A stretch of 64,000 nt of DNA from Betaproteobacteria bacterium (GCA_028292405.1 JAQGMJ010000005.1:1-64000); one strand, 5' to 3'. Positions 41,401-51,232 are shown, counted from the stretch's first letter. Translations and numbers: made by a program. Notes: a model not told the origin generated them from the letters alone.

Positions 41401-42546
41401 TTATTTCTCGGCGCGGCTGGGCAGCGCCGCCACGGCGTGGCCCTGGATCGACAGTTCGTCTTCCTGGTTCTTGCCGATCATCGAGAACTCGACCATCTTG
41501 CGGCCGTCCTTCTCGAACTTCTTTGTCACTTCGCCGTTGATGTAGACCGTATCGCCCTCGGGATTGTGGCGGCGGATCTGCGTGTAGAGCTTGGTCAGCT
41601 GGCCGTCGTCTCCGATCCAGTTGGTGACGGCGTGCGAGACCCAGGAGGCGCGCTCTGGGCCGTAGTCATAGGCGCCGGGGGCGCCGACTTTGTGGGCGAA
41701 CTCCTCTTCCCAGTGCACGCGCTCGGGGCAGTCCGGCACGCCGAAGCGGTTCTTGATGCCGGTGTTGGGGTGCTTGCTGATCATCTTGTAGGCCAGCTTG
41801 TGGGCGCGGATGTACAGGCCGCCCCAGCCCTGGGTGTAGGCGATGAAGCCGGTGATGGTCATCGGACCCTTGACGGTGGTGGGCAGCTTGTCGCCGACGT
41901 TGACGTCTTCCCAGTAGCGCGGGGTGGCGCCGCGCACTTCTTCCTTGGCATAGAGTTCGTAGATGTCGGCCATTTCCTGTTCGGTGTAGACCTTGTGCGC
42001 CTTGCCCTTCAGGTGGTCGTACTTGGTGCCGGACTCGCGCGCCATGTCGCGGTCGGTGCGAAAGCACCAGGACTCGGCGGCGGCGAGCTGGTCGCCGGTC
42101 TGGTCGAAAAAGTCGACGTGGTAGATCTGCTGGATCGAGCGGCCGGCGAAGCGGGTCTTGTGCTCGACCAGATCTTTCAAATAGGCGACGGTGGAAATCT
42201 GCGCGTTGCGATGGATCGGCTTCATCCAGTTGAAGTCGGTACCGGCGAACATCGCGTGCACGCCGGGCAGGCCGCCGACGTAGCCGCTGATGATGCGGCT
42301 GCATGCCAGGATGAAGGAGGGCGGGGCGATGACGTCGCCGTATTTCGTCTTCTTCGCGTACTCCGGGTCGCACCACAGCGGGTTGTCGTCGCCGATGCCG
42401 TGGGCGTAGTGGCGGATGTTGTCGCGCGTGGCCTCGTAGCACCAGGGCTCGAGGGTGTCCGTGATCTTGACGCCGATGCGCTTGCGCAGGTCATCGAGCG
42501 CACGGTCGTTGATGCCGACGAATTCGCGTTGCAGTGTTTCCGACAT
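41401..42546 (-). CDS. MaoC/FAS1-like dehydratase (double hot-dog)
   Basis: 381 aa. The first half matches the FAS1-like dehydratase domain: TRDNIRHYAHGIGDDNPLWC with IAPPSFILAC. The second half is a MaoC-like hot-dog (GPMTITGFIAYTQGWGG, then a region around HAVTNWIGDDGQL). The enzyme would hydrate or dehydrate an enoyl-CoA/3-hydroxyacyl-CoA. Last gene of the four-gene CoA operon (CoA-transferase, Bug, acyl-CoA synthetase, hydratase). Confidence 0.85.
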   Translation of the reverse strand: MSETLQREFVGINDRALDDLRKRIGVKITDTLEPWCYEATRDNIRHYAHGIGDDNPLWCDPEYAKKTKYGDVIAPPSFILACSRIISGYVGGLPGVHAMFAGTDFNWMKPIHRNAQISTVAYLKDLVEHKTRFAGRSIQQIYHVDFFDQTGDQLAAAESWCFRTDRDMARESGTKYDHLKGKAHKVYTEQEMADIYELYAKEEVRGATPRYWEDVNVGDKLPTTVKGPMTITGFIAYTQGWGGLYIRAHKLAYKMISKHPNTGIKNRFGVPDCPERVHWEEEFAHKVGAPGAYDYGPERASWVSHAVTNWIGDDGQLTKLYTQIRRHNPEGDTVYINGEVTKKFEKDGRKMVEFSMIGKNQEDELSIQGHAVAALPSRAEK

Positions 42547-42580
42547 TTCTTTGCTCCTTGGGTTGATCTTTACGTACAGC

Positions 42581-44128
42581 TTATTGGCCGGAAGCGGCGC
42601 GGTCGCGCAGCACCTTGCGGTTCACCTTGCCGGCGGGTGTCTTGGGCAGTTCGTCGACGAACTCGACCTGGCGCGGGTATTCGTGCTGCGACAACTGCTT
42701 TTTCATGAAGGCCTGGATGTCGGCGATGACGGCGTCGCCGCGCTCGCGAGTGACGATGTAGGCGCGCGCCACCTGGCCGCGCACCGCGTCGGGCGCGCCG
42801 ACCACGGCGGCCTCCAGCACCGCCGGGTGCTTCATCAGGCTGTTTTCGATTTCCACCGCGCTCATGGTCCAGCCGGCGGAGATGATGACGTCGTCGGAGC
42901 GGCCCTCGTGATAAAAGTAGCCGTCGGCGTCCGTACGCCCGCGGTCCTTGACGTAAAACCACGCGCCCTTGCGCTTGACGGCGATTTCGCCCGAGGTGTC
43001 CGGCGGTTGCACGCGGCCGTCCTGGTCGACGATGGCGACTTCCCAGCCCGGCGCCGGCTTGCCGAGTGAGCCGGGCTTGACCGCGTAGCCGTTAAAGCCG
43101 GGATAGTTGACGATCAGCACGCCGACCTCGGTGGTGCCATACATGCTGCACGCCGGGCTGCCAAGCGTGGCCTGCACCCACTGCGCGGTGGCCGTGTCGA
43201 TCGGCTCGCCGGTGAAGGAGATTTTCGGCAGCGTGATATCGCCGGGCTTGATCAGGTTGGCATTGCGCACCATGCGAAACACGGTAGCGGCGGCGGCGAA
43301 ATTGTCGATCCTGAATTCGAGCAGCGCCTCGACGATGCGTGCAGGATCGAACTTGCCCGAATATGCCGCGATGTGGATGCCGAGGGCCAGCGGCGCGATG
43401 GTGCCGTGCCACAGCCCGTGGCCCCAAGCCGGCGAAGAGGGACAGAAGTAGTTGTCTTCCGGCGCCAGGCCGACGCCATACAGCGCAGCGATCATCAGCG
43501 TGACCACCGCGCGATGCGTATGTTTCACCGCCTCCGGCAACTCACGCGTGGTGCCGGAGGTGTACTGGAATACGGCGAGGTCGGAGGCGCTGGTGTCGCT
43601 CTCGAAGGCCGTGCTTTCCTTTTCGAGCTCGGCCCAGAAGGCATCGTTCACCTGCACCACCTGCGTGTCCGGAAACTGCGTCGCCAGCGTTTGCGCGTCG
43701 TTATGCGTGAGGATCAGCTTCGGCTTGCAATCATTGATGCGCAGCGCGAGGCCTTCCGGCCCGAACAGGGTGAACAGCGGCACGCCGATGGCGCCGCGCT
43801 TCACCGCGCCGAACAGCCCGACATAAAAGCCCAGCGAGGGCTCGAGGATCACCGCTACCCGCTCGCCCTTGGCGACACCGCGCCTGACCAGCCAGTTGGC
43901 GAAGCAGCCGGTGAGGCGCGACAGATCCGCGAAGCTGTGGTTCTCGGCGCGGCCGTCGGCGAACTTGATGCTCACCGCCGTGCGCGGCGCGCCCTTTGCG
44001 TGCCGGTCGAGGCACTCGTGCGCCAGGTTCATGCGCTCGGGGGTGCCGTCGAACAGTTCCCACAGCTTGTCCCAGGCGAAGCCCTTGACGGCACCGCCAT
44101 AGTCGCGAATGTCGGTGATGCGTGTCAT
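42581..44128 (-). CDS. AMP-forming acyl-CoA synthetase
   Basis: 515 aa. The phosphate loop reads FQYTSGTTRELPEAVKHTHR, a variant of YTSGTTGxPKGVxHTH. MYGTTEVGVLI and the hinge HEGRSDDVIISAGWTMSAVE follow; the catalytic Lys is in KTPAGKVNRKVLRDR. It would activate a carboxylic acid with ATP and CoA. Only two bases separate it from the Bug gene upstream, so both are certainly in one transcript and the Bug ligand is probably its substrate acid. Confidence 0.93.
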   Translation of the reverse strand: MTRITDIRDYGGAVKGFAWDKLWELFDGTPERMNLAHECLDRHAKGAPRTAVSIKFADGRAENHSFADLSRLTGCFANWLVRRGVAKGERVAVILEPSLGFYVGLFGAVKRGAIGVPLFTLFGPEGLALRINDCKPKLILTHNDAQTLATQFPDTQVVQVNDAFWAELEKESTAFESDTSASDLAVFQYTSGTTRELPEAVKHTHRAVVTLMIAALYGVGLAPEDNYFCPSSPAWGHGLWHGTIAPLALGIHIAAYSGKFDPARIVEALLEFRIDNFAAAATVFRMVRNANLIKPGDITLPKISFTGEPIDTATAQWVQATLGSPACSMYGTTEVGVLIVNYPGFNGYAVKPGSLGKPAPGWEVAIVDQDGRVQPPDTSGEIAVKRKGAWFYVKDRGRTDADGYFYHEGRSDDVIISAGWTMSAVEIENSLMKHPAVLEAAVVGAPDAVRGQVARAYIVTRERGDAVIADIQAFMKKQLSQHEYPRQVEFVDELPKTPAGKVNRKVLRDRAASGQ

Positions 44129-44130
44129 CT

Positions 44131-45105
44131 TCAGTCGGCCTTGATGCCTGCTTTGCGGATGGCGCCGCCCCAGCGCGCGGATTCGCTTTGTACAAAAGCG
44201 GCGAGCGATTCAGGCGTGCCCTTGCCCGGCTCGAAGCCCAGCTTGAGCAGGCGCGCCTTCACTTCCGGGTCGAGCAGGGCCTTGGCCATTTCGTCATGCA
44301 GGCGCTTGATGATTTCCGGCGGCGTTTTCGCCGGTGCGAACATGGCGTTCCAGGCCACCAGTTCGAAGCCGGGCATGCCGGACTCGGCAATCGTCGGAAT
44401 GTTCGGTGCCAGCTCCGAGCGCTGGCCGGTGGAAATGGCGAGGGCCTTGATCTTGCCCGCGGAGACCTGCGGCAGCACGGCCGGCACGGTGTCGATCATC
44501 ATCTGCACCTGCCCGCCGACCATGTCGGTGAGTACCGCGCCGCTGCCCTTGTAGGCGACGCCGAACAGGGGCGCATTGTCGTTCGCCTTGATCATTTCCA
44601 GCAGCACGCGCGCGGTGGTCGAGGGCAGGCCGACGTTGAGCGTGTCGGGCTTGGCGCGCGCCATCGCCACCACGTCCTTCAGGTTGTTGGCCGGGAAGCC
44701 GTTGGAGGAGGTGAGCACCATCGGCAGGATGCCGACCAGCATGATCGGCGAGAAATCCTTGATCGGGTCGAAGGTGAGGTTGGAGTACATCGCCGCGTTC
44801 ATCGCATGCGTGGCATTGGTGCCCATCAGCAGCGTGTAGCCGTCGGGCGCGGACTTGGCGACGATGTCGCTGCCGATATTGGCGCCGGCGCCGGGGCGGT
44901 TGTCGACCACGATCTGCTGGCCCAGGCCGCTCGAGGCGCGCTCGGCGAGCAGGCGCGCCAGCACGTCGGTGCCCTGGCCGGGCGGGTAGGGCACCACCAG
45001 GCGGATCGGGTGGTTGGGATAGGCCTGTGCGAAAACAGCGCCGGATGCGGCCAGGGTAGCCGCGCCCAGCAGGGCCATGGTCAAGCAGCGTTGCAGCAGT
45101 TTCAT
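44131..45105 (-). CDS. Bug/TctC-family solute-binding protein (7 of 10)
   Basis: 324 aa. Signal peptide to ASGAVFAQAYPNHP. Hallmarks: PYPPGQGTDVLARLLAERA, VDNRPGAGANIGSDIVAKSA and FGVAYKGSGAVLTDMVGGQ. Start 45105 with AGGAGA upstream. Between the CoA-transferase and the acyl-CoA synthetase in one operon. Confidence 0.92.
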   Translation of the reverse strand: MKLLQRCLTMALLGAATLAASGAVFAQAYPNHPIRLVVPYPPGQGTDVLARLLAERASSGLGQQIVVDNRPGAGANIGSDIVAKSAPDGYTLLMGTNATHAMNAAMYSNLTFDPIKDFSPIMLVGILPMVLTSSNGFPANNLKDVVAMARAKPDTLNVGLPSTTARVLLEMIKANDNAPLFGVAYKGSGAVLTDMVGGQVQMMIDTVPAVLPQVSAGKIKALAISTGQRSELAPNIPTIAESGMPGFELVAWNAMFAPAKTPPEIIKRLHDEMAKALLDPEVKARLLKLGFEPGKGTPESLAAFVQSESARWGGAIRKAGIKAD

Positions 45106-45142
45106 GGTTTGTCTCCTGATTTTTTGTGGGGCTCTTGCGTCA

Positions 45143-46405
45143 TTACGGCTTGCGCGCACCGGCCCGCTCGATACGCACCGCGCCTTCGGCAATCAACTTC
45201 GCAATCTCTTCATCGCCATAGCCGGCCTGCGCCAGCACTTCATCCGTGTGCTCGGCAAAACGCGGCGGCGCCGTGCGCGCCGCGCCCGGCGTGGCGGAGA
45301 GCTTGACCGGCACGCCGAGCATGCGCATGCCGCCGGCCTCCACCGCCATTTCGCGATGCGCGGTGTGCGCGTGGTCCAGCGCCTGCGCAACCGTATGCAC
45401 CGGGCCGGCCGGCACGCCGGCGGCCATCAAGGTCTTGCACAAGGCGGCCGGCTCGTGGCCGCGCAGCACCTCTTCCAGGTCGGCCTTCAGGGCTTCCTTG
45501 TTGCGCAGGCGCGCGGCGTTGCCGGCGTAGCGCGGATCTTCCGCCCAGCCGGGCTGGTCGAGTACCGCGCATAACTTGCGGAACTGGCCGTCGTTGACCA
45601 CGCCCAGGAAAATCTCGCCGTCGGCGGTAGCGAATTTGTCGTAGGGCGCGATGTTCGGATGCGCACTGCCGGTCAAGCCCGGCACCTTGCCGGAGGCGAA
45701 AAAATTCGCCGCGTGCGGAATCAGCAGCGACAGCGAGGTGTCGTAGAGGCAGCCATCGACCATCTGGCCCCGCCCTGTCTTTTCGCGCGCGGCCAGCGCC
45801 AGCATCACGCCGAAGGCGCAGTAGATGCCGGTGACCACATCGACCAGCGGCGTGCCCACGCGCGTCGGCCCGATCTCCGGTGCGCCGTTGATGCTCATCA
45901 GCCCACCCATCGCCTGCAGCACCGCGTCGTAGCCCGGCAGGCTGCCCAGCGGCCCGCTCGCGCCGAAGCCGGTGATGCGGCAATACACCAGGCGCGGAAA
46001 GCGCCGCGACAGCACCTCCCCGAAGCCCAGGCCCCACTTTTCCATCGTGCCCGGCAGGAAGTTCTCGATCAACACGTCCGCGTCTTCCAGCAGGCGCAGC
46101 AGCACCTCGCGCCCGGCCGGCTGCGCCAGGTCCAGGGCCAGCGCGCGTTTGTTGCGGTTCAGCGCGGAGAAGTAGGCGGCGGAATCGCCGATGAAGGGCG
46201 GGCCCAGGCTGCGCGTCTCATCCCCCGCCGGCGGCTCGACCTTGATCACCTCGGCGCCGTGGTCCGACAGCAACTGCGCGCAATACGGCCCGGCCAGCAC
46301 GCGCGAAATGTCGAGCACGCGCAGGCCGGTCAAGGCGCCGCTGGCGGAAGGGGGAGTGGTGATGTGAAGTCTCCGGAAGATCGAACGACGGGTGATGCGC
46401 TTCAT
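45143..46405 (-). CDS. CaiB/BaiF-type (class III) CoA-transferase
   Basis: 420 aa. N-terminal GLRVLDISRVLAGPYCAQLL and HGAEVIKVEPPAGDETRSLG are the family signature; GYDAVLQAMGGLMSINGAPE carries the catalytic Asp near residue 160-165. The enzyme moves CoA between carboxylic acids. First gene of the CoA operon, divergent from the IclR regulator; a perfect palindrome lies 43 bp upstream of its start. Confidence 0.92.
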   Translation of the reverse strand: MKRITRRSIFRRLHITTPPSASGALTGLRVLDISRVLAGPYCAQLLSDHGAEVIKVEPPAGDETRSLGPPFIGDSAAYFSALNRNKRALALDLAQPAGREVLLRLLEDADVLIENFLPGTMEKWGLGFGEVLSRRFPRLVYCRITGFGASGPLGSLPGYDAVLQAMGGLMSINGAPEIGPTRVGTPLVDVVTGIYCAFGVMLALAAREKTGRGQMVDGCLYDTSLSLLIPHAANFFASGKVPGLTGSAHPNIAPYDKFATADGEIFLGVVNDGQFRKLCAVLDQPGWAEDPRYAGNAARLRNKEALKADLEEVLRGHEPAALCKTLMAAGVPAGPVHTVAQALDHAHTAHREMAVEAGGMRMLGVPVKLSATPGAARTAPPRFAEHTDEVLAQAGYGDEEIAKLIAEGAVRIERAGARKP

Positions 46406-46448
46406 TATCGCGGCTCATTGCAACACCGCGGCGCGCCCATTCAGCGAT

Positions 46449-46465
46449 GTTTTACAATGTAAAAC
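46449..46465. promoter_or_regulatory. Perfect palindromic operator between CoA operon and IclR gene
   Basis: GTTTTAC-AAT-GTAAAAC. Its form (7-3-7, AT-rich) and its place between the divergent IclR regulator (start 46487) and CoA-transferase (start 46405) are what is expected for the IclR binding site. Confidence 0.75.
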
Positions 46466-46486
46466 TTGTTGCAAAGCGGAAAAACC

Positions 46487-47272
46487 ATGCCTACAGTCAT
46501 GCGCGGCACCCAGAGCATCGCGCGCGCCATGGCCCTGGCGCGCACCGTCGCCAGCCGGCCCCTGCTCGGCTGGCGCCTGACCGACCTGGCCGCCCACTGC
46601 GGGCTGGACAAGGGCACCGCGCACCGCATGCTGGGCGCGCTGGCGCAGGAACGCATGGTGCAGCAGCGCGCCAGCGACCGCCACTATGTACCCGGCCCGC
46701 TGCTGTTCGAGCTCGGCCTGGCGCAGCCGCACTGGAGCGCCCTGCAAGCGGCCTGCGAGGCGGCGCTGACGCGCATCGCCCGGCGCACCGGCGCGGTGAT
46801 GTTCATGTACCTGCTGTCGGGCGAAGAGTTCGTCTGCGCGGTGCGCGTCGGCCCGACCACGCTCAAGGGCCTGTCGATCGAAGTCGGTACGCGCCGCCCG
46901 CTGGCCGTATCGGCGATCGGCGCGGCGATGCTCGTCGCCCTGCCGCCGGCGCGCCAGGCCGTTGTGATCGCTTCCAATCTGAAGCAGGTGGCGCCCTTCG
47001 GTGCGGCGCGCCTGGCCGGGGTGGAACGCATGCTGCGGCGCTCGCAGCGCCACGGCTACGGCATCAACCTGGCCGACGTGGTGCCGGGTATCAACGCCTA
47101 TGGCGTGCCGCTGTTCGATTCCCATGGCCAGGTGTTCGCCGCCATTGGCCTGGCGGCGGCGGCGCAGGATTTTCCGCGCGCCCGTGCAGCGGAGGTCGAA
47201 GCCATGCTGCTGGCAGAGGCGCGCAAGATCGAGCGCGACAACGCCGCCACCATCGCCAGCCTGACGGAATAG
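46487..47272 (+). CDS. IclR-family transcriptional regulator
   Basis: 261 aa. Winged helix at about 8-75 (WRLTDLAAHCGLDKGTAHRM), effector domain from about 90: EEFVCAVRVGPTTLKG, GTRRPLAVSAIGAAMLVALP, and the C-terminal GVPLFDSHGQVFAAIGLAAA. IclR proteins respond to small organic acids and control divergent catabolic operons. The likely target is the CoA-transferase/Bug/synthetase/hydratase operon through the palindrome at 46449-46465. Confidence 0.93.
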   Translation: MPTVMRGTQSIARAMALARTVASRPLLGWRLTDLAAHCGLDKGTAHRMLGALAQERMVQQRASDRHYVPGPLLFELGLAQPHWSALQAACEAALTRIARRTGAVMFMYLLSGEEFVCAVRVGPTTLKGLSIEVGTRRPLAVSAIGAAMLVALPPARQAVVIASNLKQVAPFGAARLAGVERMLRRSQRHGYGINLADVVPGINAYGVPLFDSHGQVFAAIGLAAAAQDFPRARAAEVEAMLLAEARKIERDNAATIASLTE

Positions 47273-47301
47273 GCACCGCGAGGCAGCGCCGGGCTGCGCA
47301 A

Positions 47302-48303
47302 CTACTTGCGCAAGCCCAGCGTGGTGCCGAGCTTTTCGTACAGCTCGTATTGCTCGTGGGCAAATTTCTCGGTGTCGGCCGGCGAGCGCACTGCCGGGAT
47401 GCCGCCGATGGCAACGTTGCCGGCGAGCCAATCCTTGTCCTGTGCGATCTGCTTGAACGCTTCGGTCCATTTCGCCACCACGTCCGCCGGCAAGCCGGGC
47501 GGGCCGTAAAGCCCGCTCCAGCCGGTGAGCGCTTCGAGTTGCGGCCAGCCCAGTTCGCGCGCGGTGGGTGTATCGGGCAGGTCCTTCAAGCGCTCGGCGG
47601 TAGTGGTCATCAGCGCGCGTATGGTGCCTGCCTTCAGGTGGCCGCCCAGCGTCGTCATGTTGGTGCACATGAACTGGACCTGCCCGCCGAGGAGTGCCGC
47701 GGTTGCCTCCCCCGCGCCCTTGTAGCCGACGTGCTCGGCCGCGCCCGCCGGCAGGCCGGCGACATTGAAAACGTATTGCGGCCCCATGTGCTGGATGGTA
47801 CCGGCGCCCGCGCTCGAATAATTGAGCTTGCCGGGATTGGCCTTCAGCATGGCGATCAGGTCCTTCATATTCCTGGCAGCCGAATTGGCGTTGACCACGC
47901 ATACGTACGGGTTGAGCTCCAGCAGCGAGAGGAAGGTGAAGTCGTTCCACTTGTAGGCCATCTTGCTGTCAAGCGCGGGCAGGATCGCCTGCGAGCCGAT
48001 GCGCGCGATCAACAGCGTGTAGCCATCGGGCGCGCTGCTTCTCACCTTCTGCGAGCCGATCACGCCGGAAGCGCCGGCCACGTTGGTGATGATCAGCGGC
48101 TGGCCGTTCAGGTACTTCGGTGCGACGTTGGCAAGGTTGCGTCCCGAGAGATCGGAATCGCCACCCGCCGCATAAGGCGAGACCACGGTGATCGGGCGGT
48201 TCGGGTAAGCCTGCGCCTGCGCATTCGTTGCAAGGGGGCCCGTACATGCGGCCAGTGCCGCGATCATGATGGCGCGCACGCGCGCCCTGCTGCGAAAAGC
48301 CAT
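47302..48303 (-). CDS. Bug/TctC-family solute-binding protein (8 of 10)
   Basis: 333 aa. Signal peptide ending ATNAQAQAYPNRP. This is a divergent member: the first loop is SPYAAGGDSDLSGRNLA and the second is NVAGASGVIGSQKVRSSAPD; GYKGAGEATAALLGG replaces the usual VPYKG. A strong AGGAGG lies upstream of the ATG. Divergent from the TauD-like gene, which may process its ligand. Confidence 0.9.
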   Translation of the reverse strand: MAFRSRARVRAIMIAALAACTGPLATNAQAQAYPNRPITVVSPYAAGGDSDLSGRNLANVAPKYLNGQPLIITNVAGASGVIGSQKVRSSAPDGYTLLIARIGSQAILPALDSKMAYKWNDFTFLSLLELNPYVCVVNANSAARNMKDLIAMLKANPGKLNYSSAGAGTIQHMGPQYVFNVAGLPAGAAEHVGYKGAGEATAALLGGQVQFMCTNMTTLGGHLKAGTIRALMTTTAERLKDLPDTPTARELGWPQLEALTGWSGLYGPPGLPADVVAKWTEAFKQIAQDKDWLAGNVAIGGIPAVRSPADTEKFAHEQYELYEKLGTTLGLRK

Positions 48304-48439
48304 TACCGCCTCCTATTTGTACCGCCGCGTGATGTGCGTTTGTCTCGCCGCGCCTGTATGAGCTGTATGTCCAGCATGGCGCTTTCGTGCAAAAATATAT
48401 TACGATTTGCTCAAGCAGTGTTCCGGAGTTTGGAAAAAA

Positions 48440-49549
48440 ATGCAAATCATGGAGACAACATCGGCCGCGGCCGCTTCTCAATCGTTACAGCCGCCGGGTC
48501 GGATCGCGGGGGCCGGCGCATGGGCAGGCCCCGAGATGGCCGCGCACCCGGAGCGCTGGATCTGGCGCCTGAGCGACAGCGAAATCGCCGAGATCGATGC
48601 AGCGGTGGCCGCCTTCAAGGCCACCGGCACGCCGATGGAAGCGATCAGCGAAGATACCTTCGTGCTGCCCACGCTCAAGCCCAAGGTCATGCGGGTGCTC
48701 GATGAATTGCTCGAGGGCCGCGGGTTCATCATGGTGCGCGGTTTCCCGGTGGAAAAATACTTGTCGCGCAACGACCTCGCCGGCGCCGCCATCGCCTACC
48801 TGGGCCTGGGCCGTCACTTCGGCAGCCTGCGCTCCTCCAACGGCAAGGGGCATCTGCTCGGCCATGTGCGCGATCTCGGCATGGACATCAAGGACGGCAA
48901 CACGCGCTTCTACCAGACCAATCGCCGCCTCGAATACCACACCGACTCGGTCGACATCGTCGGCCTGCTGTGCCTGCACGCGGCGAAGGCCGGCGGTGAA
49001 TCCTTCATCGTCAGTTCGATGACGGTGTACAACGAAATTCTCAAGCGCCGGCCCGACCTGCTGCCCGCCGCCTTCACGCCCTTTCCCACCGACCGGCGCG
49101 GCGAAGTGCCCGCAGGGATGAAGCCCTATTTCGAAATTCCCATCTTCAACTGGTACGCCGGCAAGCTCTCCGCGATCTACCTGCGCCACTATATTGAAGA
49201 AGCGCAAAAGCGCTTTCCCGACGCGCCGCGCCTGACGCCGCAGCAATACGAGGTGATGGACCTGATCGACACCCTGGTCAACGACCCCTCGCTGCATCTG
49301 CAGATGGCGTTCGAGCCCGGCGACATGCAGTTCCTGCACAACCACCAGATATTGCACTCGCGCAACGACTTCGAAAACTGGCCCGAGCCGGAACGCGCGC
49401 GCCACCTGCTGCGCCTGTGGATGGCACCACCGCAGGGACGCCCGCTGCCCGAAGTGTTCGCCCCGCGCTACGGCAGCGTCACCCCGGGCGACCGCGGCGG
49501 CATCATCGTTCCCGGCACCATGCTGACGGTGGCGCTGCAGGCGAACTAA
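48440..49549 (+). CDS. TauD/TfdA-family Fe(II)/2-oxoglutarate dioxygenase-like protein
   Basis: 369 aa. Metal site residues are in RRLEYHTDSVDIVGLLCLHA (HxD) and ILHSRNDF (distal His); RHLLRLWMAP provides the 2-oxoglutarate-binding Arg. GFIMVRGFPVEKY is the conserved TauD-like opening. The family hydroxylates substrates such as taurine or 2,4-D. Start 48440 follows a purine-rich GGAAAAAA. Divergent from Bug protein 8. Confidence 0.9.
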   Translation: MQIMETTSAAAASQSLQPPGRIAGAGAWAGPEMAAHPERWIWRLSDSEIAEIDAAVAAFKATGTPMEAISEDTFVLPTLKPKVMRVLDELLEGRGFIMVRGFPVEKYLSRNDLAGAAIAYLGLGRHFGSLRSSNGKGHLLGHVRDLGMDIKDGNTRFYQTNRRLEYHTDSVDIVGLLCLHAAKAGGESFIVSSMTVYNEILKRRPDLLPAAFTPFPTDRRGEVPAGMKPYFEIPIFNWYAGKLSAIYLRHYIEEAQKRFPDAPRLTPQQYEVMDLIDTLVNDPSLHLQMAFEPGDMQFLHNHQILHSRNDFENWPEPERARHLLRLWMAPPQGRPLPEVFAPRYGSVTPGDRGGIIVPGTMLTVALQAN

Positions 49550-49601
49550 GCCACCGGCAAACGGCGCGGCGGCGCTGATTCCAGAAACTGGGCCAAACAA
49601 A

Positions 49602-49626
49602 CCTGCGCGCACGCCTTGCGCGCAGG
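49602..49626. terminator. GC-rich hairpin after the TauD-like gene
   Basis: CCTGCGCGC and GCGCGCAGG enclose a seven-base loop; no T-run follows. It lies between the TauD-like stop and the TAXI gene start. Confidence 0.5.
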
Positions 49627-49648
49627 CCAAACACGTCATAATCGGCGC

Positions 49649-51163
49649 ATGATCCAGCGCGCCCGTGCCTTTTACGCCCAGTACGTCCGCGATTTTTTCG
49701 CCGAGTACTGGCTTTCGATTTTCGCCATTGCCGGCGCCCTGGCGCTGCTGGTGCTGTTCGTCGACCCGGCGCCGCCGGACCACATCAGCATTGCCGTCGG
49801 CGCCGATGAAGACGCCTACCGCGCCTATGCCGAGCACTACAAGGCTGCCCTGGCGCGGGACAAGATCATCCTCACGCTGGTGCCGACCACCGGCGCGCCG
49901 GAAAACCTCAAGCGCCTGAACGATCCCGCCGCCGGTATCGACGTCGCCTTTTTGCAGGACGGCCTGACCAATCCGCAGGACTCGCCGCACTTGAGTTCAC
50001 TCGGCAGCTTGTACTACGAGCCGCTGTGGATCTTCTACCGCAGCAGCGCGCCGCCGAAGGCCGCCACCGCGGGTACCGCAAAGCCCGCCGCCGATACGAA
50101 ACAGCCGGCCTGGCGCCAACTGCAATCGCGCGCCGACGCCGCCAAGCAGGAAGAACAGAAGTTCGTCGCCCCGGACCGGCTCTCGCAGCTCCTGGGCCTG
50201 CGCCTGGCCATCGGCTCCGGCGCCGGCGGCACCCGCCAGCTCGCCGAGCGCCTGCTTTACGCCGCCGGCGTCAACGGCGACAACAGCAAACTCGTTACCG
50301 TCGGCGGACGCCAGGCAGCCGACGCCCTGCTCGCCGGCCAGGTAGACGCCGCGCTGTTTCTCTCGACACTGGACGCGCCCTGGGTGCAGCAACTGCTAGT
50401 CACCCCCGGCATCGGCCTGATGAGCATCGACCAGTCCGACGCCACCGTGCGCAACTTCCCCTTCCTCCACGACCTGGTACTGCCGCACGGCGCCATCGAT
50501 CTCTCGCGCAACCTGCCGCCACAAGACATCCACCTGCTCGCGCCCACGGTAACGTTGGTGGTACGCGACGACCTGCACCCCGCGCTGGCCAGCCTGCTGG
50601 TGAAAGCCGCCATCGGCGTGCACAGCAAGCCCAGCCTGTTGAACCGCGAGAACGACTTCCCCGCCGACCGCGACGCCGACCTGCCGCTGAATGCCGAAGC
50701 CGCGCGCTACTTCAAGTCCGGCCCGCCGCTGCTGCAAAAATACATGCCCTTCTGGCTCGCCACCTGGGCCGATCGCATGGGCGTGGTGCTGTTGCCGCTG
50801 CTCGCCGTGCTGATCCCCCTGGTCAAGCTCGCGCCCGCCGTCTACGGCTGGCGCATCCGCGCCCGTGTCTACCACTGGTATGGCGAGTTGAAATTCCTCG
50901 AAGTGCAATTGCGCGACGCCCCGGAAACCGCCGCCATGCCGAAAGTGCTGGAGCGCCTGGACTGGATCGAGAACCAGGTCAACCGCATCCGCCTGCCGCT
51001 CTCGTTCTCCAACCATCTCTACTTCCTGCGCGAGCACATCGAACTGGTGCGTAACGCCATCCACCGCCACGCTGCTCATCTCGGCATGGACCCCGCCGCC
51101 ATCCGTGCGGCGGAGATGGCCGCCGCCGCCAAAACCGCGAGCGAGCCGCCGGAAGGAGCTTAG
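49649..51163 (+). CDS. TAXI-family TRAP transporter substrate-binding protein, membrane anchored
   Basis: 504 aa. An N-terminal membrane segment (about 21-37, LSIFAIAGALALLVLFV) leads into the TAXI binding domain (SIAVGADEDAYRAYAEHYKA, AGIDVAFLQDGLTNP, RLAIGSGAGGTRQLAERLLY). Near 370-400 is a second hydrophobic stretch (WADRMGVVLLPLLAVLIPLV), followed by a cytoplasmic tail of about 100 residues. This two-segment form is known for TAXI proteins that are not freely periplasmic. Partner TRAP membrane subunits are not in the window. Confidence 0.9.
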   Translation: MIQRARAFYAQYVRDFFAEYWLSIFAIAGALALLVLFVDPAPPDHISIAVGADEDAYRAYAEHYKAALARDKIILTLVPTTGAPENLKRLNDPAAGIDVAFLQDGLTNPQDSPHLSSLGSLYYEPLWIFYRSSAPPKAATAGTAKPAADTKQPAWRQLQSRADAAKQEEQKFVAPDRLSQLLGLRLAIGSGAGGTRQLAERLLYAAGVNGDNSKLVTVGGRQAADALLAGQVDAALFLSTLDAPWVQQLLVTPGIGLMSIDQSDATVRNFPFLHDLVLPHGAIDLSRNLPPQDIHLLAPTVTLVVRDDLHPALASLLVKAAIGVHSKPSLLNRENDFPADRDADLPLNAEAARYFKSGPPLLQKYMPFWLATWADRMGVVLLPLLAVLIPLVKLAPAVYGWRIRARVYHWYGELKFLEVQLRDAPETAAMPKVLERLDWIENQVNRIRLPLSFSNHLYFLREHIELVRNAIHRHAAHLGMDPAAIRAAEMAAAAKTASEPPEGA

Positions 51164-51232
51164 CGCTAAGCCAAGACGGCCCTCGCTCGACGGGACCCAG
51201 CCGTTCATTTCTGCGCTTATAAGCACCAAAAC

